DNA from: Lunatimonas lonarensis
Lineage (GTDB): Bacteria; Bacteroidota; Bacteroidia; Cytophagales; Cyclobacteriaceae
Assembly (NCBI RefSeq): GCF_000390185.1
Contig: NZ_AQHR01000041.1
Span: 124,001 to 188,000 of the forward strand
Reading direction: 5' to 3'
DNA length: 64,000 bases
Shown here: positions 45,476 through 53,783 of the stretch, one piece after another
How the letters are laid out: the number at the start of each line of letters is the position of its first letter
Position numbering within the stretch: the first letter of the stretch is position 1
The notes under the pieces: generated by a model
Told to the model about the DNA's origin: nothing
Seen by the model: the letters and a program-made list of their open reading frames with translations, nothing else
Database searches by the model: none
Position numbers and translations under genes: made by a program

Positions 45476-47221
45476 ATGAGCAATGGAAGATCACTGGCAG
45501 CGGAGCAAAGCATGGACTTGGTATCCCATACGATCAAAGTAGGAGGTGCCGAGTTGCCAGCTGCGGTTCAGGTCGCTTCCATAGCCATCCAAAAGGAGCT
45601 AAACCGAATTCCCTATGCTAAGATTACCGTGTTGGATGGGGATCCAGCCTCTGCCGATTTCAGCCTGAGCAATGAGTCAATCTTTTTGCCCGGGCAGGAA
45701 ATAGAAATAGCCTTGGGGTACCACGCATCTACAGAAACCGTCTTCAAGGGTATAATTACCAGTCAACGTATTCGGATTCGAGAGGGTGGAAGTCAGCTAC
45801 TTGTCGAATGCCGGGATAAGGCTACCAAAATGACGCTTAGAAAAAGAAGCGGCTATTACTATGACAGTAAGGACAGCGAGGTGATCGAATCATTGATCAC
45901 ACGCAACCGATTGGCTTCCGAAGTTTCTGATACGGGATACGCCCATGCAGAACTTGTTCAATTTGACTGCACAGATTGGGATTTTATGGTAGCTAGAGCA
46001 CAGGCAAATGGGATGCTATGCGCAGTAGATGGAGGGAAAATAACCATCAGTGGTCCTGACTTAACCCAGGAGAGCCTCGGTACCGCTTCATTTGGTAACA
46101 ACATACTCGAGTTTGATGCAGATCTGGATGGTAGAAACCAATTTAGTGGAATTAATGCGATTGGCTGGAGCTTGGCAGACCAGAAAGTGACCATACAGGA
46201 GGGATCCGACCCTAACCTGGCCTTGAATGGTAATCTCTCTGCTGCCGATATTGCCGATGCCATGGGAATCGGCACATTGGAACTTAGGCATGGAGGAAAG
46301 TTAAGCGAAGCACAGCTTCAGGAATGGGCGGATGCCAAATGGTTGTTCCAGCAGCTTGCCAAGATCCGTGGACGGGTCCGGATTCAAGGGGTTTCCCATG
46401 TCAATCCCGGAAGTATGATCGCCTTGGAGGGGGTAGGAGACCGATTTAGCGGCAAGGTCTTCGTCTCCGGTGTTTCCCATCGGTATGCAGAGGGTAGTTG
46501 GATCCTTGATATTCAGTTTGGGATAAATCCGGAATGGTTTACCGATACCTACGCAATCCACTCTGCCCCGGCAGCTGGATTGTATGCATCAGTGAAGGGC
46601 TTGCAGACAGGCCTGGTTACCCAGCTTGGGGATGACCCAGAGGGAGAGGATAGGATATTGGTCCGGATACCTATCGTCAACGAAGAAGAACAAGGGATTT
46701 GGTGCCGGCTGACTTGCCTGGATGCAGGCAAAGACAGGGGGGCCTTTTTTCGACCGGAAATAGGAGATGAAGTTATCGTGGGATTTATAAACGAGGATCC
46801 AAACCAGGGGATCGTACTTGGCATGGTGCATAGCAGTGCGAACCCAACGCCGGTTCCTGCATCTGACGATAACCATGAAAAAGGCTATGTAAGCAGGGAT
46901 GGGCTCAGGCTTATCTTTGACGACGATAAGAAATCCATCCTGCTTGAAACCCCTGGAGGCAAGCGGATCCACGTCAATGAAGACGAAGGAATCGCAACGA
47001 TGGAGGATGAACACGGAAACAAAGTGGTCTTGTCGGAATCGGGTATTTCGGTGGAAAGTGAAAAGGACATAAGCGTAAAATCTGCGGGAGATATCGTCCT
47101 GGAGGGAAACAACGTAACGGTAAAGGCGCAACAGCAGGCCACTATGGAAGGCGGTGCCGGAGCTGAAGTAAGCACTTCCGGCACTGCAGTACTAAAAGGA
47201 TCTTTGGTTCAAATAAACTGA
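45476..47221 (+). CDS. eCIS spike protein, VgrG/gp27-gp5-like (Pvc8-like)
   Basis: A 581-aa protein. A gp27-like hub domain covers about residues 15-350 ('IEIALGYHASTETVFKGIITSQ', 'FDCTDWDFMVARAQANGM'). A gp5 OB-fold follows ('GLVTQLGDDPEGEDRILVRIPI', 'FRPEIGDEVIVGFINEDPNQGIVLG'), and then a repetitive beta-strand region for the spike needle ('DISVKSAGDIVLEGNNVTVKAQQ'). The trimer forms the puncturing tip. There is no fused toxin domain. It is followed 13 bp later by the PAAR gene. Confidence 0.93.
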   Translation: MSNGRSLAAEQSMDLVSHTIKVGGAELPAAVQVASIAIQKELNRIPYAKITVLDGDPASADFSLSNESIFLPGQEIEIALGYHASTETVFKGIITSQRIRIREGGSQLLVECRDKATKMTLRKRSGYYYDSKDSEVIESLITRNRLASEVSDTGYAHAELVQFDCTDWDFMVARAQANGMLCAVDGGKITISGPDLTQESLGTASFGNNILEFDADLDGRNQFSGINAIGWSLADQKVTIQEGSDPNLALNGNLSAADIADAMGIGTLELRHGGKLSEAQLQEWADAKWLFQQLAKIRGRVRIQGVSHVNPGSMIALEGVGDRFSGKVFVSGVSHRYAEGSWILDIQFGINPEWFTDTYAIHSAPAAGLYASVKGLQTGLVTQLGDDPEGEDRILVRIPIVNEEEQGIWCRLTCLDAGKDRGAFFRPEIGDEVIVGFINEDPNQGIVLGMVHSSANPTPVPASDDNHEKGYVSRDGLRLIFDDDKKSILLETPGGKRIHVNEDEGIATMEDEHGNKVVLSESGISVESEKDISVKSAGDIVLEGNNVTVKAQQQATMEGGAGAEVSTSGTAVLKGSLVQIN

Positions 47222-47234
47222 AAAAACCGAGCTT

Positions 47235-47525
47235 ATGGGAAGTCCCGCAGCAAGAATTACAGATATGCACGTGTGCCCTATGGTTACAGGAACAGTGCCC
47301 CATGTGGGAGGTCCTGTGTTACCTCCTGGTGAACCCACCGTTTTCATAGGTGGTATGCCTGCGGCACGAGTAGGTGATCTCGCTACCTGTACCGGACCCC
47401 CGGATAGCATAGTGGCAGGATCGGCTACGGTATTGATAGGCGGGATGCCCGCGGCCAGAATGGGAGATAGCACGGCCCATGGAGGGAGTATTTTAGGAGG
47501 TGATCCCACCGTTTTAATCGGATAA
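47235..47525 (+). CDS. PAAR-domain spike tip protein (Pvc10-like)
   Basis: A 96-aa protein consisting of a single PAAR domain: 'GSPAARITDMHVCP' at the start, then 'IGGMPAARVGDLATC' and 'IGGMPAARMGDSTAHGG'. Conserved His and Cys residues at those loops bind zinc in the family. It caps the VgrG spike with a sharp cone. There is no extension, so it is purely structural. Confidence 0.93.
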   Translation: MGSPAARITDMHVCPMVTGTVPHVGGPVLPPGEPTVFIGGMPAARVGDLATCTGPPDSIVAGSATVLIGGMPAARMGDSTAHGGSILGGDPTVLIG

Positions 47526-47535
47526 ATATTGCGGT

Positions 47536-47946
47536 ATGAACAGTGAATATGCGTTTTTGGGAAGGGGATGGAGTTTTCCTCCCACGTTTGACCACCGAAC
47601 GGGAGAGGTCGAACTACTAAGTGGAGAAGCGGATATCGAAAGCAGTTTGGAGATCCTGTTATCAACCAAGCTGGGCGAGCGCGTGATGCAGCCCAGCTAT
47701 GGGTGCCAATTGGATGAACTTCAGTTTAATCCCCTCAACCGGACTACCGTCACCTATGTATCCGACCTGATAGAAACGGCCATTCTTTACCACGAGCCAA
47801 GAATCGCTGTGGAAAAAATTAAAATGCAAGAAGCTCCCGGTCAACCGGGGGTCGTTCTGATAGAGTTGGATTATATCATTCGGTCAACAAACTCCCGAAA
47901 AAACCTGGTGTATCCCTTTTACAAAATAGAGGCCAACGCAAGATGA
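47536..47946 (+). CDS. Baseplate wedge protein, gp25-like (Pvc9-like)
   Basis: A 136-aa GPW/gp25-family protein. It contains 'GEVELLSGEADIESSLEILLSTKLGERVMQPSYGCQL', with the family's E-rich helix and 'G-x-R-x-x-x-P-x-Y-G' pattern, and later 'NLVYPFY'. It nucleates sheath assembly at the baseplate. It begins 10 bp after the PAAR gene and lies 7 bp before the large baseplate gene. Confidence 0.92.
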   Translation: MNSEYAFLGRGWSFPPTFDHRTGEVELLSGEADIESSLEILLSTKLGERVMQPSYGCQLDELQFNPLNRTTVTYVSDLIETAILYHEPRIAVEKIKMQEAPGQPGVVLIELDYIIRSTNSRKNLVYPFYKIEANAR

Positions 47947-47953
47947 CTTGATC

Positions 47954-50900
47954 ATGAGTAGTGAACAACTCGATAAAATAAAACCATTTTGGAGACCCGG
48001 CACCACGCAGGCAAATAGGTGGCTACCCGAGCTGGATCCGTCTCATGTGAGGCTGATGGATCTTACTCCTGAAGATTGGTTGTTGTTTGCGAGAAATTTT
48101 TCCAGCTATATCCCTTTCTTCAGTACGCAATTTCCCGATCAGGTGATTGGGGACTGGGGCAGGTTTTTTGGGTCGTTGCTGCCTTCCGATACACTGCCGG
48201 ATCGCCGAACCGAAGCTTACCGGGTTTTAGTCGATGAACTTGCCACCAAAATCCGGATATTTGAAACTACAGGAGAGCTGTCACCGCACATGGGTTTGTT
48301 TTGTGCTTTTTTGAAACTTATGCGGTGGCCAACCGACTCCATGAATCAGTTGACCAAGCGTCATTTGGATTTTTATTACAAAAGAATTCTCCATTTAAAA
48401 AAGAAATCGTTTTCGTCAGATCACGCCTTCTTGACATTGGAGTTGGCAAAAATCCCTCAGGTACACCTACCTGAGGGAACGCTGTTTGATGGTGGAAAGG
48501 ATACACTTGGTAAAAGGCGGGTTTATCGGACTCTACAGGGATTTACGGCAAACCAAGCCAAGATAGGCACTTTAAGGAACAGATATATTGACCATACGCT
48601 AAAAAAAGTCTTCCAAGGTCAGAATGCGAATTCCTTAGACGGAAAGGGAAAGCCATTTTCGGACGGATTTCCGCGATGGTGGCCCTTTGGGAACCCAGGA
48701 CTGGATGTGGCAAGGTTTGGCATTACCTTGGCAGATGCCAACTTCCTTAGCCCAACGGGTACGATGCGCCATTTTTCCATTGAGTTCACTTTTAGAAATC
48801 CCCTTTCACCGGTTTTGACACCTGCTGAACTCACCCATTCTATTTCAGCCGATTGGACCTGTGAGAAGGAATGGGTGCAGGTAAATCCTGTCCAACTAGC
48901 GGCAGGGTTTGCCAGTCGATGTCAAGGCAGAACACTTCAGCTTGCCTTTACCATGGAGGAAATTCTTCCTGGAATTGCCAAAGCTGATCCAAAAATACAC
49001 GAGGAGGTAGAAATAGTCGGTATACCATTAGTTCGACTGGGATTTAAGGCGTCTAATCCGCGGATTGTTGATTTCCTGCTTCGACTAGCCGAAAACCCCT
49101 GCCAATCTATTACAGTTCGATCCATCGTACAGGGAATTCGTTTACCCAAAATTGAGAGTGACATGGGGGTATTGCAGGCCACTAAGCCGTTTATGCCCTT
49201 TTCTTCCTATCCGAAACAAGGAAGTGGCTTTTACATCCACGAACCCACCTGGGAGGGAAAAAACGTCACCAGGGTTTCTGTGGATATCAGCTGGGCAAAT
49301 ACGCCGAAGAACTTCAGAGAGCAATACTTTGGCTACCGAAATCTCACCAGCCAAAACTTCAGTAAGGTTTCCTATGTTGCGCAGCATTTCGTTGCCAAGC
49401 ATACTTCCATCGGCAATATCAAGAATGTTCTGTTGACGCCCCTTGCGCTTAACAAAGCCTTGCAGGAATCGAAGGTTCAAGTGAATGTCGCCCCGTCAAA
49501 TTTGATCGTGGAGGACGACAGCTATTTCACCTACGACCTGTATACACGGGACAATGTAAACTGGAATAAGGTGGAACCCGGCAGACGCGTGTTGTTTTCA
49601 AAGGAAGGGGAAACCTATAAAACCAAGCTAACGCTTGGATCCACCAGTAAATTGGAGATCAATCAGGGGATTCGGCTGTCGTTGAACCAATCCTTCTTGC
49701 ACGAACTGTTTCCGAGGTTTTATGCGATGGCTATGGCAAGCGAGCATCCCGAAACGCTCATACCCAACGAACCCTACACGCCTCTTGCCGAACAGATTTC
49801 GCTGAGCTACGAGACTTCTGAAACCTATCAGCTAAACCAACCGAACCGGCTCAAGCTGTTTCTTTCTGATGATTTCGGCTATTACGAAGAAAATATTTCG
49901 CGAAAACAACATCTCCCAACTACTTCCCAACAAGTGTTCGTTACCTCCTTTCCCCGTCAGGTGAGTGGGGAATTGATGATACAGATCCTGGATTTGGTAC
50001 CAGGACAGCTGATATCGCTGTTATTCCAAGTACTGGATGGTAGCGAAAATCCCCTAAACTCCCGATTTACTACTCAAAATGGGATTCGCTGGGAGGTTCT
50101 GATCAAAAATCATTGGGTTAGACTCGGTAATCAGCAGATCATTGCAGATGGAACCGACAACCTCCTCAGGTCAGGAATCCTTCGTTTGCAAATTCCGGAT
50201 GCGGCATTTGAAGAAAACACTCGCATGGGTGGACCTGGTGTTTGGATTCGTGCCGTTTCTACCAGTCCCTTTGATTCCACCTGCCAGTTGATGGACGTAT
50301 TGCCCCAGGCGTTTGAGGTTGCCTTTGAAAACGATGAAAACGGGTTGGATCATCTGAATCAAGGGCTACCGGCAAAGACCATTTCAAAAATGGTAGAACG
50401 AGTTGCGGGAGTGAAATCAGTCCTCCAGCCCTTTAATTCCTTTTCTGGGAGACCTGAGGAAAGTGACCGGTCCTTTTACACCCGGATAAGCGAACGGTTA
50501 CGTCACAAGAACCGGGCAGTCAGTCTGTGGGATTACGAGCATTTGGTGTTGGAAGCCTTTCCGGATGTCTATAAAGTAAAATGCTTGAATCATGTGAGTC
50601 CGGGTGGTTTTTTTTCTCCGGGGCATGTCACGCTTCTTGTTATTCCGGATACCGTAGATAAGAATGTGTACGATCGGTTTAAGCCTCGCTTTAGCACCGG
50701 GCGGTTGAATGAGATACATGCTTATTTGGTAGACAAAATATCCCCGTCCCTAACCCTCCACGTGGAAAGCCCCAATTATGAAGAAATCCACGTAAGACTG
50801 GGGGTGAAGTTTAGAAAGGGGTTTGATCCTGCCCACCATCGTAACCTATTGGAGCAGGCGATTATCGGTTACCTTTCTCCATGGGCTATAGAAAGACGAA

Positions 50901-51094
50901 ATTCGATTGAGTTTGGGGTATCTCTCCACGAGAGTCCTTTTATACATTTTCTGGAGAGTATTCCCTATGTGGCATATATCAGTGATCTGGTTTTATTGAA
51001 AAACAACATTTCCGTACGCAAGGCCGTTATGGCCACCAGTCCAAGGCATATCTTGGTTTCCAGTAAATCCCATTCCATAACGTTGCTTACCTAA
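47954..51094 (+). CDS. Baseplate J-like wedge protein (Pvc11-like)
   Basis: A 1046-aa protein; the ATG at 47954 is used because the longer frame begins at TTG. The C-terminal third has the gpJ/gp6 features 'ERVAGVKSVLQPFNSFSGRPEESDRSFYTRISERLRHKNRAVSLWDYEHLVLEAFPDVYKVKC' and 'SPSLTLHVESPNYEEIHVRLGVKFRKGF'. The long N-terminal part (about 1-780) is family-specific and could form an extension outside the wedge core. Baseplate extensions build a cage around the spike in the Algoriphagus system, so this region is of structural interest. Confidence 0.88.
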   Translation: MSSEQLDKIKPFWRPGTTQANRWLPELDPSHVRLMDLTPEDWLLFARNFSSYIPFFSTQFPDQVIGDWGRFFGSLLPSDTLPDRRTEAYRVLVDELATKIRIFETTGELSPHMGLFCAFLKLMRWPTDSMNQLTKRHLDFYYKRILHLKKKSFSSDHAFLTLELAKIPQVHLPEGTLFDGGKDTLGKRRVYRTLQGFTANQAKIGTLRNRYIDHTLKKVFQGQNANSLDGKGKPFSDGFPRWWPFGNPGLDVARFGITLADANFLSPTGTMRHFSIEFTFRNPLSPVLTPAELTHSISADWTCEKEWVQVNPVQLAAGFASRCQGRTLQLAFTMEEILPGIAKADPKIHEEVEIVGIPLVRLGFKASNPRIVDFLLRLAENPCQSITVRSIVQGIRLPKIESDMGVLQATKPFMPFSSYPKQGSGFYIHEPTWEGKNVTRVSVDISWANTPKNFREQYFGYRNLTSQNFSKVSYVAQHFVAKHTSIGNIKNVLLTPLALNKALQESKVQVNVAPSNLIVEDDSYFTYDLYTRDNVNWNKVEPGRRVLFSKEGETYKTKLTLGSTSKLEINQGIRLSLNQSFLHELFPRFYAMAMASEHPETLIPNEPYTPLAEQISLSYETSETYQLNQPNRLKLFLSDDFGYYEENISRKQHLPTTSQQVFVTSFPRQVSGELMIQILDLVPGQLISLLFQVLDGSENPLNSRFTTQNGIRWEVLIKNHWVRLGNQQIIADGTDNLLRSGILRLQIPDAAFEENTRMGGPGVWIRAVSTSPFDSTCQLMDVLPQAFEVAFENDENGLDHLNQGLPAKTISKMVERVAGVKSVLQPFNSFSGRPEESDRSFYTRISERLRHKNRAVSLWDYEHLVLEAFPDVYKVKCLNHVSPGGFFSPGHVTLLVIPDTVDKNVYDRFKPRFSTGRLNEIHAYLVDKISPSLTLHVESPNYEEIHVRLGVKFRKGFDPAHHRNLLEQAIIGYLSPWAIERRNSIEFGVSLHESPFIHFLESIPYVAYISDLVLLKNNISVRKAVMATSPRHILVSSKSHSITLLT

Positions 51095-51107
51095 AGATCC
51101 AAAAGAC

Positions 51108-53777
51108 ATGGAAAGCAAGAAAGACCCAATAACCTTACCTAAAAATGTCCGGCGAAACGACGGAACAGACTTCAATTTTTTGAGGGAGAGGGGTATTGCC
51201 TATATCGAATCCCTGTCCTCCAAATTATGGACGGATTACAATACACACGATCCGGGTATAACCATTTTGGAAACCCTCTGCTATGCGATAACGGATTTGG
51301 AGTATAGGTTATCATTGCCGATGGAGCAGCTACTGGCAGGAGAACAGAAGCAAGGCTGGGAGCAGCAGTTCCACCTTGCTGAAAATATCCTTCCCGCAAA
51401 AGCGATTACCGAACTGGACTACCGAAAGCTCTTTATCGATTGCCGTGGTGTACGTAACGCTTGGATCAACCCGTTTCAAAAACAGGTATTTGTGGACTGT
51501 AAGAATAGCCGAATGTCCTATGACGCCGCAATTTGGGAGGGGTTGGAGCCCAAAGACCAAAAATCTTTTGAACTGAAAGGTCTTTACAGGATCATGCTGG
51601 ACTTGGACGGCAGCGTTCCGCTTGCTCAGGTTACCAGAGAAGTAGCTCAGCGGTACCATCAAAACCGGAACATTTGCGAGGATCTGGTGGAAGTGGTGGA
51701 AGTAGGGAGACATCCTATCAGGGTGTGTGCCCTCATAGAAATCCAGCCCACCGCTGATGAAGAGCTTATCCATGCGCAGATAGAAACGGTAATAGCACGC
51801 TATTTTTCGCCTCCTGTAAATTCATACACGCTGGCGGAGATGCTGGAAAAGGGCTACAGCGTAGATCAGCTATTTGAAGGCCCTTTGTTACGTTATGGAT
51901 TTTTGGATCCTGTAGAGGTAGTAGAGGCAAGACTTCGGACGGAGGTAAGGCTTTCCGATATCATCCGGAGGATCATGGATGTTCCCGGCGTAAAGCTCGT
52001 AAAGGATATTCAGCTGGGGGACTGCGACCTGGCAAACGACGAGGGCAGATGGGTTGTTCCCGTGAGATCCGGCTGTAAGCCCTACCTATGTGACAGGAGC
52101 AAGTTCAATTTTTCCAAGGGATTACTCCCCTTAAATGTGGATGCGGATAAGGTAAACTCCTATAGGACACAGATAGAACAGGCCTTTTTGGCCCGCAGGT
52201 TTGGGAACCCGACAGATAGTTTTTCGCTGCCGGTTTCGATTCCCTCAGCCGTAAATAGCTATTACAGTGTGAGGAATGACTTTCCGGAAAATTATGGCAT
52301 AGGCAAAATCGGGCTTCCTGAGACCGCATCGCCCCTTCGAAAATCACAGGCAAAACAGTTGAAAGGCTATCTCCAATTTTTTGACCAAATCATGGCATCC
52401 TACTTTAGCCATTTGTCACAGGTACGGGATCTATTGTCCATAGATGGTGCTAGGGATAAGACGTATTTTACCCAAGCTGTATTGGATATGGAGGATAACC
52501 GGGAATACTTGGGCGACTGGTATGACAATACCGACCTTACGGAGCTGCTTATGGGTGTTATGGATCAGCCTGCGGCTCGAAGGAAGATGCTGTTGGACCA
52601 CCTACTGGCCAGGTTTTCAGAGCGTTTTAGCGAATATGCATTCGTGATGAAAAAACGGTATGGAGACGCTGCGGAGACTCAGGTATTGGCGTCACAAAGC
52701 TATTTCTTACGGGAATACGGTGCCATCAGCTATGAAACGGGCAATGCCTTTGATTACCACAGGAAGCGGCCGGAACAGCTTTGGGACAGTCCAAATGTTT
52801 CCGGATTTGAGAAAAGGATTTCCTTGTTGGCGGGGTTTGGAAGTTATCTCAGAAGGCATCTCTCCAGTTCCTTTGTACAGCTTTACCGTTTTACAAGTTC
52901 GAGAAACGAGCAGGTATACCGTTGGAGGATGCTTGAAAGAAATAGGAGCATCATCCTATCGGCCACCGAAAATTACCGAAGCACCTCCCAAGCCTATGAG
53001 GAAATCTACCTGGTCATGCAGCTAGTGCTCCAGATGACAACAGACCAAATCGAAAACCATTTCCTACAGACCGAAGAGGCGGGATACGAAACAGAGGACG
53101 TGGGTTGTTTCCGGATCACGAAGTCGCCATCCGGAAGGTATTCCTTTAGCATCATTAATCCGGCGATCCAACGACCCCGGGATTCCCGAAGAATAATTGC
53201 CAGTCAGTACCGGTATTATTCGAAACAGAACATAAAGAATGCAATCCTACGGTTTATGGCGTTCATCTCCGAGAACTCCTTGGATGAGGGAGTGTTTTTG
53301 GTGGAGCACATCCTCTTGAGGCCATCGTTTGACGCTGAGGCAGATTCTCCTTTCTTGCCGTTCTGTGCGGAAGATTGTCAGCCGGATGGTGTCTTAGACC
53401 CTTATTCATTTCGGGTTTCCGTGGTGCTACCGGGAAGCAGCTTCCGATTGGCGGATTTGGTTTTTAGAGACTACCTCGAAAACCTTATCCGGGAGGAGCT
53501 ACCCAGCCACATCCTGGCGAAAGTTTGCTGGATCGGTGCTTCAAATCCCGAGCTACCGGATGACCAAAACCCCTTGATTATCTTTGAGAACTCCTTTCGG
53601 ACTTTTCTTGAGCATTTGGGTAGGGGCAGCAAAGCTGCTAATGCAGCATTTATTGACGTGCTTTCCAACCTTAGGTCCGTGTATCCGGAGGGCAGCCTTT
53701 TTGATTGCTCGGTAGAGGACGAAAGCGGCTGGGAAGAAAAAATCATATTAGGCAGAACAAATTTAGGAACCCTTTAA
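51108..53777 (+). CDS. Second large baseplate wedge protein (Pvc12-like)
   Basis: An 889-aa protein. The N-terminus ('FNFLRERGIAYIESLSSKLWTDYNTHDPGITILETLCYAITDLEYRL') has the conserved 'WTDYNTHDPGITILE' region found at the start of Pvc12/Afp12-type and related baseplate proteins. The central and C-terminal parts contain 'QLKGYLQFFDQIMASYFSHLSQVRDLL', 'DHLLARFSERFSEYAF' and 'FLVEHILLRP', also family-typical. It pairs with the J-like protein to form baseplate wedges. The gaps to its neighbours are 13 and 6 bp. Confidence 0.87.
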   Translation: MESKKDPITLPKNVRRNDGTDFNFLRERGIAYIESLSSKLWTDYNTHDPGITILETLCYAITDLEYRLSLPMEQLLAGEQKQGWEQQFHLAENILPAKAITELDYRKLFIDCRGVRNAWINPFQKQVFVDCKNSRMSYDAAIWEGLEPKDQKSFELKGLYRIMLDLDGSVPLAQVTREVAQRYHQNRNICEDLVEVVEVGRHPIRVCALIEIQPTADEELIHAQIETVIARYFSPPVNSYTLAEMLEKGYSVDQLFEGPLLRYGFLDPVEVVEARLRTEVRLSDIIRRIMDVPGVKLVKDIQLGDCDLANDEGRWVVPVRSGCKPYLCDRSKFNFSKGLLPLNVDADKVNSYRTQIEQAFLARRFGNPTDSFSLPVSIPSAVNSYYSVRNDFPENYGIGKIGLPETASPLRKSQAKQLKGYLQFFDQIMASYFSHLSQVRDLLSIDGARDKTYFTQAVLDMEDNREYLGDWYDNTDLTELLMGVMDQPAARRKMLLDHLLARFSERFSEYAFVMKKRYGDAAETQVLASQSYFLREYGAISYETGNAFDYHRKRPEQLWDSPNVSGFEKRISLLAGFGSYLRRHLSSSFVQLYRFTSSRNEQVYRWRMLERNRSIILSATENYRSTSQAYEEIYLVMQLVLQMTTDQIENHFLQTEEAGYETEDVGCFRITKSPSGRYSFSIINPAIQRPRDSRRIIASQYRYYSKQNIKNAILRFMAFISENSLDEGVFLVEHILLRPSFDAEADSPFLPFCAEDCQPDGVLDPYSFRVSVVLPGSSFRLADLVFRDYLENLIREELPSHILAKVCWIGASNPELPDDQNPLIIFENSFRTFLEHLGRGSKAANAAFIDVLSNLRSVYPEGSLFDCSVEDESGWEEKIILGRTNLGTL

Positions 53778-53783
53778 CAGACG